Below, piece by piece: positions 1 through 8,694 of a DNA stretch of 64,000 nt. Below the pieces are notes generated by a model. The model did no database searches and was not told where the DNA came from. It saw only the letters and a program-made list of their open reading frames with translations. The stretch covers positions 156,313-220,312 of the forward strand of contig JAGRHC010000001.1 of NCBI GenBank assembly GCA_020445145.1, given 5' to 3'. How positions within the stretch are numbered: the stretch's first letter is position 1; every line of letters starts with the position of its first letter. This DNA comes from Alphaproteobacteria bacterium. Lineage in GTDB: Bacteria; Pseudomonadota; Alphaproteobacteria; Micavibrionales; Micavibrionaceae. The position numbers were made by a program, and so were the translations under genes.

Positions 1-363
1 GTGAGTGTGACGATTCCGGTTGCGGACGTGAATACCGGTGTTGCTAAACTTGATGAACACCTGAAGACTGCTGATTTCTTTGATGTCGCGCAATTTCCGA
101 CCGCTGAATTCAAAAGCACCAGCGTTGAGTTGACGGGAGAAAGCACTGCGAAAGTGCATGGTGATCTTACCCTGCACGGTGTGACAAAGCCGGTGACGTT
201 GGATGTGACGTTGAACAAGCTCGCGGAAAATATGTTCAAAAAACAGACTGCAGGCTTTACGGCCAGCACAACCATTAAACGCTCTGATTTCGGGATTACG
301 ACCTACTTGCCTAATCTTGGCGATGAGATCGCGCTGAATATCGAAAGCGAAGCAAATTTGTAG
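1..363 (+). CDS. YceI-family protein, C-terminal part (cut by window edge)
   Basis: This is the C-terminal ~120 residues of a YceI/polyisoprenoid-binding lipocalin-like protein, usually a periplasmic protein of about 190 residues. The fragment shows the family hallmarks: an ASIDTG-like stretch (VADVNTG), the run LDEHLKTADFFDVAQFP followed by FKST, and the HGVTKPVTLDVTL strand pair, ending in a FGITTYLPNLGDEIALNIE tail. The N-terminal signal peptide and first strands lie to the left of base 1, so the GTG at base 1 is not the real start. Family members bind a long isoprenoid or amphiphile; the ligand here is unknown. It is followed at close spacing by a pirin gene, and such pairs are common in redox or stress clusters. 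Confidence 0.85.
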   Translation: MSVTIPVADVNTGVAKLDEHLKTADFFDVAQFPTAEFKSTSVELTGESTAKVHGDLTLHGVTKPVTLDVTLNKLAENMFKKQTAGFTASTTIKRSDFGITTYLPNLGDEIALNIESEANL

Positions 364-398
364 ACGTGGACATTGAACCCTTTTCAAGGAGACAGACC

Positions 399-1100
399 AT
401 GATGAACATCATTCCTTATAACAATCTGGGAAAGGCCAATTATGGCTGGCTGAATGCGCATTACCACTTCAGTTTTTCCCGGTACTATAATCCAGACCGT
501 ATGGGCTTCGGGCCGTTGCGGGTTGTGAATGATGATATTGTGGCTGCAGGGAAAGGGTTCGACCCGCATGGCCACGATAATATGGAGATCATCACTTATG
601 TTCGCAAAGGGGCGATCTCTCATAAGGATAGTCACGGCAATGTGGGGCGCACCGAGGCAGGCGATGTTCAGGTTATGAGCGCCGGCAGCGGGGTTGTGCA
701 TTCGGAATATAATCTGGAAGACGAAGATACCCAGCTCTACCAGATCTGGATCATGCCGGATAAACTCGATGTTTCGCCGGCATGGGCGCAGATGAAGTTT
801 CCCAAAGAGCCGGTCGATGATCATCTTACGCTTGTTGTTTCCGGCAATCCTGACGATCAGGCTTTGCATATTCATCAGGATGCCGCGATTTATGCCGGGC
901 GGCTGGAGGCCGGGACTGTGCTGCGGCATGTGTCGGAGAAGCCGAGTTATATTCTGGCTTCAGATGGGAAAATGACTATCAACGGCAACCTCATTACCAA
1001 AGGTGATGCGGCGGAGGTTGATGAGCCTGAAGCACTTGTGATCGAGGCTCTGGAGCCCTCTGAAGTCTTGATTATCGAAGTGCCTTATAACGACAGATAG
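399..1100 (+). CDS. pirin-family cupin protein
   Basis: A 233-residue pirin. The N-terminal cupin carries GFDPHGHDNMEIITYVRKG, containing the metal-binding His/Glu set of the bacterial YhaK/YhhW-type pirins, followed by SHGN and the HSEYNLED segment that supplies the remaining ligands. Such proteins bind Fe and some act as quercetin dioxygenases; the substrate is unknown here. The start was placed at 399 because AAGGAG lies 8 bases upstream and the protein opens MMNIIPYNN; an in-frame GTG at 366 abuts the YceI stop and lacks a ribosome site. It probably forms one operon with the YceI gene and the flavodoxin-fold gene 13 bases downstream. Confidence 0.88.
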   Translation: MMNIIPYNNLGKANYGWLNAHYHFSFSRYYNPDRMGFGPLRVVNDDIVAAGKGFDPHGHDNMEIITYVRKGAISHKDSHGNVGRTEAGDVQVMSAGSGVVHSEYNLEDEDTQLYQIWIMPDKLDVSPAWAQMKFPKEPVDDHLTLVVSGNPDDQALHIHQDAAIYAGRLEAGTVLRHVSEKPSYILASDGKMTINGNLITKGDAAEVDEPEALVIEALEPSEVLIIEVPYNDR

Positions 1101-1113
1101 AAAAGAGAAAAAA

Positions 1114-1677
1114 ATGACTAAAATCGCGATCGTTTATCATAGTGGATACGGGCATACAGAGAAGCTTGCCTCTCATGTTGAAAAGGGGGCGTCCAGCGTA
1201 GACGGCGTTGAGACGGTCTCTCTTAAGCTTAAAACCGGATTGGAAGATTTTGAAGCGCTTCTTGATGCGGATGCGATTATCTTTGGCTCCCCCACCTATA
1301 TGGGGTCTGTGAGCGCGGTGATGAAGCAATTTATGGAGAAGACCTCTAAATTGTTTTATGTACGCGGGTGGAAAGATAAATTTGCTGCGGGATTTACGCT
1401 TTCGCACAGTTTGAGTGGCGATAAGCTCAACGCCCTGATGCAGATGAATATCTTTGCCATGCAGCACGGTATGATCTGGGTCGGGTTTGACCAGTTGAAC
1501 CAGTCTCCTGATGGTGAGCCGGGGAAAAGTGATGTGATGAACCGGATGGGTGCTTTTCTGGGGCTAATGGGGCAGACAGAAAACGCCTCGCCCGAGATCA
1601 CACCTCCTTCTGGCGACCTTGCCAGCGCGGAGCATTTTGGGCAGCGTATTGCAGAAGTTGCCAAGCGTTTTGCCTGA
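1114..1677 (+). CDS. flavodoxin-fold NAD(P)H-dependent oxidoreductase (WrbA-like)
   Basis: A 187-residue single-domain flavoprotein. The opening MTKIAIVYHSGYGHTEKLA is the FMN phosphate-binding loop of the flavodoxin/WrbA family, and FGSPTYMGSVSAVMKQFME is the second isoalloxazine-binding loop. It probably reduces quinones or flavins in the cytoplasm with NAD(P)H. The ribosome site AAGAGAAAAAA is AG-rich but weak. It follows the pirin gene by 13 bases and is likely cotranscribed with it. A true WrbA quinone reductase is usually near 200 residues with a longer insertion, so the exact subfamily is open. Confidence 0.82.
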   Translation: MTKIAIVYHSGYGHTEKLASHVEKGASSVDGVETVSLKLKTGLEDFEALLDADAIIFGSPTYMGSVSAVMKQFMEKTSKLFYVRGWKDKFAAGFTLSHSLSGDKLNALMQMNIFAMQHGMIWVGFDQLNQSPDGEPGKSDVMNRMGAFLGLMGQTENASPEITPPSGDLASAEHFGQRIAEVAKRFA

Positions 1678-1751
1678 TTTAGGCAATTTGTTGATGTCTT
1701 CACCACGATCCATGAAACCGGATGCATTTGCGGTACGAATATTATAGCATC

Positions 1752-3458
1752 ATGTTTATGCGGGTGTTTTTGTGCAGTTTTCTAATGGTTTTAATGCTTT
1801 CTTCGCAAGCGGCGCAGGCGGGGGAGGATAGCCTCACGATTGCGCGCCAGACGGTCAATGTGACCGGCCATCCGGTTCAAAAGCTGACAATTAACGGGAC
1901 GACCCCCGGTCCTACCCTGCACTTCAAGGAGGGAGAGGATGTTACGGTGCATGTGACCAATACGATGAGTGTGCCGACGTCGATCCACTGGCACGGGTTT
2001 CTGATTGATCCGGCAATGGACGGGGTGCCGGGCATGAACGGGTTTAAGGGTATTCTGCCTGGGCAAAGTTTTACCTATCACTTCAAAATACGCCAGAGCG
2101 GCACCTACTGGTATCACTCGCACAGCCAGTTTCAGGAGCAGGATGGGCTGTACGGGGCGATTGTGATTGAGCCGAAGACGCCGGATTCAGTGAAAGCCGA
2201 CCGGGACTATGTGGTGGTTCTTTCCGATTTTTCCGATGAGAACGGGCGCGATATTATGGGCAATCTCAAGATGATGTCCGATTACTATAATTACGCGCGG
2301 GTGACTGTTGATGATTTTTGGGAAGATGCCAAGCGACAGGGCTTTTCAAAGGCCTGGGACAATATGAGCATGTGGAACCAGATGCGGATGTCTCCCAGCG
2401 ACTTATCGGATGTCAGCGGCTATACGTTTCTGATAAACGGAAAGACAGCGGCGCAGAACTGGACCGGCCTGTTCAAGCCGGGCGAGCGGGTGCGATTGCG
2501 GTTTATCAATGCTTCGGCGATGTCGTTTTACGATGTGCGGATACCGGGCCTCAAAATGCAGGTGGTGTCGGCGGACGGGCAGAATGTCGAGCCTGTGCCG
2601 GTCGATGAGTTTCGTTTTGGCGTGGCCGAAACGTATGACGTGATCGTGACACCGAAAGAGGATAAAGCCTATACGATTGCCGCCGAGCCGATCGACCGGA
2701 CCGGGTTTGCGATCGGGACGCTGTCGCCACGCGAAGGGATGACTGGCGATATGCCTGCCCCGCGTTGCCGGGCGCAGCTCACGATGGCGGATATGGGGAT
2801 GGGGCATATGGGCCACGATATGAGAGGGATGTCACATATGGAGCATAATATGAGCTCTATGGATCACGATATGAGCAGCATGGATATGTCCGGTATGGAT
2901 ATGGAGAGCGGCTGGGCGCAGGCCGGGACACCGGAGGGGGATAAGGCTCTGTCCTATTCCGACCTGAGATATCGCGGCACGCAGAAAGACACGCGCGCCC
3001 CCGAGAGAACGATTGAAGTTCGCCTGGGTGGTAACATGGAGCGCTATATCTGGACGATGAACGGGAAGCGTTATCAGGATAGCGGGCCGATGAAGCTGCG
3101 TTACGGCGAGCGGGTCAGACTGAAATTTGTGAATGAGACGATGATGGCGCACCCGATGCACCTGCACGGGATGTTCGTTCAGCTTGAGAACGGGCAACCC
3201 ATCGACAAACTGCCGAACAAGCACACGGTCATCGTGCCGCCGGGGGGGAGCTACTCTGTTCTTCTCACGGCGGATGAGGCCGGTGAGTGGGCGTTTCATT
3301 GTCACCTACTATATCATATGGCGGCGGGCATGATGACCAAGGTGGTTGTGGCAAAACTTGATGAGGCCGATATTCCGCCGGATAAGAGGGGCGCTTCGTC
3401 ACACATGGATATGGACATGGACCACGACATGACGGACGGGCATCATCATGCGCACTAA
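1752..3458 (+). CDS. copA: CopA-type multicopper oxidase
   Basis: Periplasmic multicopper oxidase of about 568 residues, likely oxidising Cu(I) to Cu(II) in copper resistance. The copper ligands are clear: HWHGF and YWYHSH in the first cupredoxin domain, and HPMHLHG plus HCHLLYHMAAGMM at the C-terminus, which holds the type 1 copper Cys. A Met/His-rich linker (about residues 350-390, many MxxM and MDHDM units) and a second Met/His-rich tail are typical of CopA/PcoA metal sponges. The start at 1752 gives a proper signal peptide (MFMRVFLCSF...SSQAAQAG); an upstream in-frame ATG at 1722 would add ten charged residues. The signal has no obvious twin arginine, unusual for a family often exported by Tat. 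copB overlaps the 3' end by 11 bases. Confidence 0.93.
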   Translation: MFMRVFLCSFLMVLMLSSQAAQAGEDSLTIARQTVNVTGHPVQKLTINGTTPGPTLHFKEGEDVTVHVTNTMSVPTSIHWHGFLIDPAMDGVPGMNGFKGILPGQSFTYHFKIRQSGTYWYHSHSQFQEQDGLYGAIVIEPKTPDSVKADRDYVVVLSDFSDENGRDIMGNLKMMSDYYNYARVTVDDFWEDAKRQGFSKAWDNMSMWNQMRMSPSDLSDVSGYTFLINGKTAAQNWTGLFKPGERVRLRFINASAMSFYDVRIPGLKMQVVSADGQNVEPVPVDEFRFGVAETYDVIVTPKEDKAYTIAAEPIDRTGFAIGTLSPREGMTGDMPAPRCRAQLTMADMGMGHMGHDMRGMSHMEHNMSSMDHDMSSMDMSGMDMESGWAQAGTPEGDKALSYSDLRYRGTQKDTRAPERTIEVRLGGNMERYIWTMNGKRYQDSGPMKLRYGERVRLKFVNETMMAHPMHLHGMFVQLENGQPIDKLPNKHTVIVPPGGSYSVLLTADEAGEWAFHCHLLYHMAAGMMTKVVVAKLDEADIPPDKRGASSHMDMDMDHDMTDGHHHAH

Positions 3459-4152
3459 GGTTTTTATGATGGCTTTGTTGCCGTTGCTTGCTTTGTCTTC
3501 TCCGGCGCTGGCGGGTGAAGATCATCACAGTATGCTTTTTCATGCTTTCCGGTTTGAGGCTGATTATGGCGGCGGTGAGCACGGGCCGGTGGCACGGTGG
3601 GACCTCGATGGCTGGGTCGGCGGCGATTACGATAAACTCTGGCTTAAGAGCGAGGGTGAGCATTCCGGCGGAACGTTGGAAAAGGCTGAAACGTGGGCGT
3701 TATACAGCCGAAATGTTGCGACGTTCTGGGATGCGCAGGCAGGTGTTCGGTATGATTTTCTGCCGCGCGGAAATGCTTATCTCGCGCTTGGCGTGAGCGG
3801 GATTGCCCCTTATCACTTCGAGACAGAGGCGCATTTGTTTGTCAGTGATGACGGCGATGTCAGTGCACGTTTGCGCGAAGAAAACGATTTTCTTCTGACG
3901 CAGCGCCTGATCCTGCAGCCTTATGCCGAGGTCAATTTGTTCGCGCAGGATGTCCCGGAGCAGGATGTGGGCGCAGGCCTATCGGACGGCGAGATCGGCT
4001 TGCAAACGCGTTATGAGTTCAAGCGTGAAATTGCACCTTATATCGATTTTCGTTATGAGCGGAAATTCGGCGAAACATCCTCTATTGCCAAGCATCACGG
4101 CGAAGATCCTGACAATTTCATTGCCGGGGTCGGTTTAAGGGTGATGTTCTAG
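3448..4152 (+). CDS. copB: copper resistance protein B, outer-membrane barrel
   Basis: A 234-residue CopB/PcoB-type outer-membrane protein. It has a signal peptide (MRTKVFMMALLPLLALSSPALAG) and then alternating beta strands. Family signatures visible are FEADYGGGEHGPVARWDLDGWVGGDYDKLWLKSEGE near the N-terminus and GVRYDF and AYLALGVSGIAPY in the barrel. The long Met/His leader seen in many CopB proteins is missing, and the Met/His-rich segments sit in CopA instead. The start lies inside the copA 3' end in another frame, so the pair is probably translationally coupled. The expected role is copper binding or export at the outer membrane together with CopA. Confidence 0.9.
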   Translation: MRTKVFMMALLPLLALSSPALAGEDHHSMLFHAFRFEADYGGGEHGPVARWDLDGWVGGDYDKLWLKSEGEHSGGTLEKAETWALYSRNVATFWDAQAGVRYDFLPRGNAYLALGVSGIAPYHFETEAHLFVSDDGDVSARLREENDFLLTQRLILQPYAEVNLFAQDVPEQDVGAGLSDGEIGLQTRYEFKREIAPYIDFRYERKFGETSSIAKHHGEDPDNFIAGVGLRVMF

Positions 4153-4613
4153 GATCAGGTCCTTCCTATTCAATCCTTCCTTTCCCTTTTCCCCTTTTAA
4201 GGGGGAGAGGGTTGCGTAGTCTTGGCAAGCTAACGGCGCGACTGGCTGAAGCTGGGTGAGGAGGGACGATCCGAGGGAAATATACCTTCAATCTCGGCAA
4301 GCGGGTTGAAAGTTGCAGGCTTCACCACATCAGCCACAGCTCCGGAAGGGTCGAGAATATGCGCCCCGCGATAAGGCAGCCCGCCGCCTGTCGGTCCACC
4401 GCATGTGCTCTTCCTTCGGATCTAACACTCAAACCGCGAAAGCGGGCTAGACCTTTACCGTGTCCAGACTGTAGCACCCCTTCGCCCTCTCTCCAAGAGT
4501 AGCACATTCCCCGCGACCAAACTTTTAAGTAAACATTCAGCCTTTGCTGTGCTAATCAAGTTATCTGATATATTTTGAGTTTTGGAAAATCTCAAGCCTA
4601 TGTAAGAAAAAGA
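4153..4613. other. non-coding stretch with a possible gene remnant
   Basis: No convincing intact gene lies here. A CCCCTT/AAGGGG hairpin occurs near 4191-4204, but the T-run is in its loop, so it is not a clear terminator for copAB. On the minus strand an open frame without a start codon (4230-4421) encodes a protein-like segment including LPYRGAHILDPSGAV and ends SPSFSQSRR. It begins directly after an in-frame stop and looks like the tail of a degraded gene. I do not recognise the family. Confidence 0.3.
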
Positions 4614-4934
4614 ATGTTTAAAAAAGCCCCAGACACAAGCATTGACGCTATTCTCATAGAAATTCAAAAAATTCGTGATCTCAATGATGGGACTTTTAAT
4701 GAGGAGGAATACCGCGCAAAATTACAAAAACAATATAAAGACCATCTAACACAAAGCACATATAAAAGACTAACTTTTATAATTCTTGTAATAGCTCTTT
4801 GGGGCAGTGGTTTTCAATACGGAAAGAAATACGCAGAAAAGCATATTTTACCCTCTAAAATTGAAAAGGCCTTAAAACATAAAGAACTTACAGAGACACT
4901 AGAAGCTATTAAAAATAAGGGGGCTGACACCTGA
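4614..4934 (+). CDS. small single-TM hypothetical protein
   Basis: About 106 residues if started at ATG 4614 (AAGAAAAAG lies just upstream), or 119 from a TTG at 4575. The middle contains one membrane segment (about residues 52-67, LTFIILVIALWGSGF) preceded by a Lys-rich, probably helical, N-terminal part and followed by a charged tail ending NKGADT. No family was recognised. The gene is markedly more AT-rich than copAB and the downstream metabolic genes and sits next to a transposase remnant, which suggests acquired DNA. A perfect-but-one 14-bp inverted repeat overlaps its stop codon. Confidence 0.5.
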   Translation: MFKKAPDTSIDAILIEIQKIRDLNDGTFNEEEYRAKLQKQYKDHLTQSTYKRLTFIILVIALWGSGFQYGKKYAEKHILPSKIEKALKHKELTETLEAIKNKGADT

Positions 4935-4956
4935 CTTGGGATAAGTTAGGTGTCAG
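4924..4956. repeat. 14-bp inverted repeat at the end of the small ORF
   Basis: The arms at 4924-4937 and 4943-4956 (CTGACACCTGACTT versus AAGTTAGGTGTCAG) pair with one mismatch around a 5-base loop and overlap the stop codon of the preceding ORF. There is no T-run after the right arm, so it is not a classical intrinsic terminator. It could be a stable 3' hairpin or an end of the degraded mobile element next door. Confidence 0.5.
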
Positions 4957-5006
4957 TTATGTACGTAAAGCACTGTAAATTAACACGTTATCAGCAATTA
5001 TAACTG

Positions 5007-5264
5007 ATGAAATACTTCGTGGCAGGCACTCGAGCCCGAACAGCCGCCGATCTGGCCAGTGTTCATCGCAATTCCGCCATCCGTTTTTACCACAAATTGC
5101 GCTGCGCAATTTGTGGTGAAATCGAAGTTGATGAAAGTTATTTTGGCGGCATATGCAAAGGTAAACGCGGCGGCAAGGTCTACACCGTGCCCGTCAGCAA
5201 CGTCCGCCGTGATACGTTAACCCTGATAATCCAGCGGAAAGTCAAGCCTGACAGCGGAGTCTAG
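5007..5264 (+). pseudogene. IS1595-type transposase remnant (internally deleted)
   Basis: An 85-codon open frame holds pieces of an IS1595-family DDE transposase: a zinc-ribbon/HTH-like RTAADLASVHRNSAIRFYHKLR segment, then the catalytic-Asp motif IEVDESYFGG, and KRGGKVYTVPVSNVRRDTLTLIIQRKV. In intact members about 15-20 residues separate the GKRG and GKVYT blocks; here they are joined directly, which indicates an internal deletion. The frame stops at SGV, and the rest of the catalytic core (second Asp and Glu) is missing. No matching terminal repeats were identified, so this is a dead remnant. The 205 bases that follow, up to 5469, contain no recognisable gene. Confidence 0.72.
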
Positions 5265-5469
5265 CCTCTGCATCGCTCGTTCTTGTAGCATACAGCAATG
5301 ATCTGCGTTCATTAAGCGCGGCAAAAGCTTTTATTTCTTTAATGTGCTGTTAACGCCCTTTCGGGTCGTTGTTTGCGCTTCCGGTACTCAAATATTTTGG
5401 TGTATGTTCCGTTCCGGTTCTCGAAACCCATTGTTTTCGTTGACTTTATAAAAGCTGCGAGTCTGAACC

Positions 5470-6489
5470 CTAGATCGTGACAGTGCGACGCTGTTCCTCT
5501 AGACCCATAGACAGGAGGAAAGGATTTTTCTCCTGGCGGGTGGTGAAGGCTTCTTTGGCCTGAATGCCATGCCAGTCGATGAAGAGCGCGCTTTGCGCGA
5601 CCGCACCGCCCAGCGTGTTGCCGGGGCCGGGGATGATGAGGATCTCGGGGGCAAATTCCTTCAAGGTGACCTGTACGGCGCGGGTGAAGTCGTAGGTTTT
5701 TGTGACCTGATGATCCAGCGTATAGGCGTAAATCTCCGCGGGGTCGGTTGCGTATTTGCTCCAGATTTTTCCACGCCCGTCGATGAGAGGAATGGCCGGC
5801 GCGCTGAAAAGATCAGGGCTCAGGAGCGCCCTGCCCTTTGCAGCGATGGGTTCCATGATCGGTGTGTGATATGCACCGTGACCGGGAAGCCTTAAAGGGA
5901 AGCGGCCTTGCGGCTCCAGTTTTGTCAGCAGCGTTTTCAGGGCTTCGTCAGTTCCGGCAAAGACGATCATGCCGCCAAGTTCGATGGAGATATAAAGGTC
6001 CGGGATTTCGTTTGTCAGGTATAGAAGCTCTTGGCGCTTTCCGGGGATTTCCCGCCAGTTGTCATCGATAAAGCTGTAGAGTACCTGCCCGCCGGTCTGG
6101 CGCTCCTGCATCAGGGTGCCCATGGTGTTGACGACCTCCATGCCACCTTCGGGGGAGAGCGCGCCAGCGCAAGCGAGCGCGATATACCAGCCCATCGAAT
6201 TTCCGGTGACGGCGACGATGTCGATTTTGCTTTGGTCGATGGAAAGGAAGTCTGCGTAGGCGCAGGCGTAGATCAGGGGTGATGCATTATCGCCGCGCAA
6301 GTGATCCTGCGGGGAGAAGGTTTCGGCGGCGTCGAGGATGCTGATAAGCGGCTGGCTATTCTTCTTGCGGAAATCATCGAGGGTCTGGATGAAGGCGGAT
6401 TTGTCGGCGTGGTGGCGCCTCAAGTAACCGAGTTCGTCCTTGTTGTACGTCCCTCTTCCGGGGCAGATGATGGCGGCTGTTTTTTTCAT
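5470..6489 (-). CDS. malonyl/acyl-CoA:ACP transferase-like protein
   Basis: A 339-residue FabD-fold protein. The opening KKTAAIICPGRGTYNKDELGYL corresponds to the FabD FPGQG loop. The nucleophile elbow reads GNSMGWYIAL where FabD has GHSLGEY, so the Ser is kept but the preceding His is Asn. The catalytic His is present in GHGAYHTPIMEPIA. The start ATG overlaps the stop of the upstream fused E1 gene (ATGA), so the two are translationally coupled. The partner suggests it takes an acyl group formed by the decarboxylating E1, or loads a carrier, rather than serving general fatty-acid synthesis. That role is inferred, and no carrier-protein gene was seen nearby. Confidence 0.7.
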   Translation of the reverse strand: MKKTAAIICPGRGTYNKDELGYLRRHHADKSAFIQTLDDFRKKNSQPLISILDAAETFSPQDHLRGDNASPLIYACAYADFLSIDQSKIDIVAVTGNSMGWYIALACAGALSPEGGMEVVNTMGTLMQERQTGGQVLYSFIDDNWREIPGKRQELLYLTNEIPDLYISIELGGMIVFAGTDEALKTLLTKLEPQGRFPLRLPGHGAYHTPIMEPIAAKGRALLSPDLFSAPAIPLIDGRGKIWSKYATDPAEIYAYTLDHQVTKTYDFTRAVQVTLKEFAPEILIIPGPGNTLGGAVAQSALFIDWHGIQAKEAFTTRQEKNPFLLSMGLEEQRRTVTI

Positions 6490-8684
6490 CTGGTTTCCCC
6501 CATCAGCTCCAGCGCGGCGGCGATGATACTGTCCTTGCTCGGGAGCGTGCTGGCCGAGGCACGGCCCAGCGGGATGAAGCAATCGGTGGCGGCCAGTCTT
6601 TTGATCTTCGGCGGACTTTCAAGATTTTCATGCAGCAGGGTAAAGATTTCTTCGCCGGGGCCTGCGGTTTTGCGGCATTCATCGACGATCAATACATGCC
6701 TGCAAGGTTTTGAGGCTTCGATCATGGCGGCTTCTGGCAAGGGGTGGAGCCAGCGCAGGTCGATCACGCGTACATTGATGCCCTTGTTCTCCAGCACTTT
6801 TGCGGCCTGCCGGGAGAGGTAGTAGCCGTTGCCGTAGGTGAGGATGCAAAGGTCCGTTCCTTCCCCGTGCTGGCCGATGCTGCCGAAGGGGACGGTTTTA
6901 TCTGCTCTGTATTGGAAGCTCCAGAGGCCGTCTTTAGGCTCATGAAGGTCGCGGGTCATGTAGAGCGCGATGGGTTCGAGGAAGACCACAACGCGCTGCT
7001 CTTCCCTTGCCAGTCTTATGCATTCCCGCAAGAGGCCGGGGGCGTCCGCGCCGTTTGAGGGGCACGCAACGATGATGCCCGGAATATCGCGCAAAACCCC
7101 AAGGGCGTTGTCATTGTGGAAGTGACCACCGAAGCCTTTTTGGTAGGCGAGTCCTGCGATCCGTATTACCGCCGGATTTGTGTATTGGCCTTTTGAGAAG
7201 AAGCTGAGCGTTGCCGCCTCTCCGCGGAGTTGGTCTTCGGCGTTATGGAGATAGGCGAGAAACTGGATTTCGGGAATCGGCAACAGGCCGTTATGGGCAA
7301 GACCAAGGGTCAGGCCGAGGATGCTTTGCTCGTCGAGGATGGTATTTAGCACGCGCGCGCCGCCAAAGCGGGCGTGGAGGTTTTTGGTGACTGTGTAGAC
7401 GCCGCCCTTGGGGCCAATATCCTCGCCTGCCAACACAATTTCCGGGTGCTCCAGCATCAGGTCGTGCAGGGTCCAGTTGATGATGCGGGCGAGATGCTGC
7501 GGCTGGCTCAGGAGGACGAAGTCTTCTCCGAAGGTTTGTTCGCGTACCTTAGCGGATGGCGGCGATTTTTCTGGCAGCGTTCTTTCCGGCGGGATCAGGC
7601 TGGCGGCGATCTCTTCCGGCGTTACTAACTTCGGGCGCTTGATGACGTGCTCGGCGGCGCGCTCTATGCGTTCGCCGATTTCGTTGTAGAGGTCGATAAT
7701 CTGTTCCTTACCCAAGGCTTTGCTGCGGATCAGGGTGCCCGCGGTATAGAGCAGCGGATCGAGGGCTTCCATGCGCTCGATTTCCTTTGTGCTTAAGTAG
7801 CTGTTTTGCACATCCGGGCCGGCATGGCCGAACAGACGCGTACACTCCATATGCAGGAAGGCGGGTTTACGATTCGCGCGGATATAGCTTTCGGCTTCGC
7901 GCGCGCATACGTACGTCTCCAGAATATCCAGCCCGCTGCAGGAAAAATATTTTATCCCCACCCTGCTCTTCATGCTTGCGGCAACCCATCCTTTTGGGGT
8001 GATGGTGGAGATGCCAAGGCCGTTGTCCTCGCAGATGAAAAGGATCGGCATTTCTGCGCCCTGATAGGCGCTCCATGCGGCAGTGTTGATGGCGCCTTGC
8101 GCGGTGGAGTGATTCAGGGAGGCATCACCGAAGCTGCACAAAATGATGGAGTCTGCGGGCAGTTTTCCTTCGCGCTCCAGCCTTTTGTTCAGGCCGACCG
8201 AGAAGGCGGCGCCCATGGCCTTGGGGAGGTGCGAGGCAATGGTGCTGGTTTGCGGGGGAATGTTCAGCGCAAGGCTACCCAGAACCTTGTGGCGTCCACC
8301 GGAAATCGGGTCTTCGCTGGACGCTGTGAAGCTTAAGAGCATGTCCCAGAGGATGGTTTCACCGGGCTTTTGCTTAGATCGTTGGATGAAAAATGCGGCA
8401 TCCCGGTAGTGAAGAAAGGCCATATCGGTTAAACGAAAGGCCGCGGCGATGGCGGCATTCCCCTCGTGACCGGAAGAGCCGATCGTGTAGAACCCCTCAC
8501 CTTTGGCCTGCAATTTACGGGAGATATTGTCGAGTTGGCGGCTTAAGACCTGACTTTCGAAAAGGTCGATGAGCTGTTGCGCTGTCAGGCCGGATTGAGC
8601 CAAAGACGTGGCGGTTTGCGGCAAATTTTCTGCCGCTACTTTTTGAAGAAAATTCTCGTGAACGATTTGTGCGCGATCCTGCAT
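6486..8684 (-). CDS. fused alpha-beta 2-oxoacid dehydrogenase E1 component
   Basis: A 732-residue thiamine-diphosphate enzyme joining an E1-alpha-like domain (about residues 20-360) to an E1-beta domain (about 390-732). The alpha half shows HYRDAAFFIQR, the ThDP/Mg segment GDASLNHSTAQGAINTAAW ending in ICEDNGLGIST, and HAGPD. The beta half shows GEDIGPKGGVY, NTILDEQSILGLTLGLA, EIQFLAYLHNAEDQLRGEAA and GFGGHFHNDNALGVLRDIPG. Branched-chain or acetoin-type E1 are usually two genes; fused forms exist. No E2 or E3 gene is nearby. Start 8684 (MQDRAQ) was preferred over an in-frame start at 8726, which would lie inside a palindromic repeat. The 4-base overlap with the acyltransferase-like gene implies a joint function. 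Confidence 0.83.
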   Translation of the reverse strand: MQDRAQIVHENFLQKVAAENLPQTATSLAQSGLTAQQLIDLFESQVLSRQLDNISRKLQAKGEGFYTIGSSGHEGNAAIAAAFRLTDMAFLHYRDAAFFIQRSKQKPGETILWDMLLSFTASSEDPISGGRHKVLGSLALNIPPQTSTIASHLPKAMGAAFSVGLNKRLEREGKLPADSIILCSFGDASLNHSTAQGAINTAAWSAYQGAEMPILFICEDNGLGISTITPKGWVAASMKSRVGIKYFSCSGLDILETYVCAREAESYIRANRKPAFLHMECTRLFGHAGPDVQNSYLSTKEIERMEALDPLLYTAGTLIRSKALGKEQIIDLYNEIGERIERAAEHVIKRPKLVTPEEIAASLIPPERTLPEKSPPSAKVREQTFGEDFVLLSQPQHLARIINWTLHDLMLEHPEIVLAGEDIGPKGGVYTVTKNLHARFGGARVLNTILDEQSILGLTLGLAHNGLLPIPEIQFLAYLHNAEDQLRGEAATLSFFSKGQYTNPAVIRIAGLAYQKGFGGHFHNDNALGVLRDIPGIIVACPSNGADAPGLLRECIRLAREEQRVVVFLEPIALYMTRDLHEPKDGLWSFQYRADKTVPFGSIGQHGEGTDLCILTYGNGYYLSRQAAKVLENKGINVRVIDLRWLHPLPEAAMIEASKPCRHVLIVDECRKTAGPGEEIFTLLHENLESPPKIKRLAATDCFIPLGRASASTLPSKDSIIAAALELMGETR

Positions 8685-8694
8685 ACAATCTTTT

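Noticed and set aside
366..398. GTG at 366 as the pirin start.
   Set aside because: It lacks a ribosome site and adds 11 non-family residues; ATG 399 has AAGGAG at the right distance.
2403..2816. Long minus-strand open frames inside copA and other GC-rich genes.
   Set aside because: They are antisense shadows with His/Arg/Pro-rich composition and no family match.
5007..5264. The IS1595-type ORF as a functional transposase.
   Set aside because: It lacks an internal block and two catalytic residues and has no terminal repeats.
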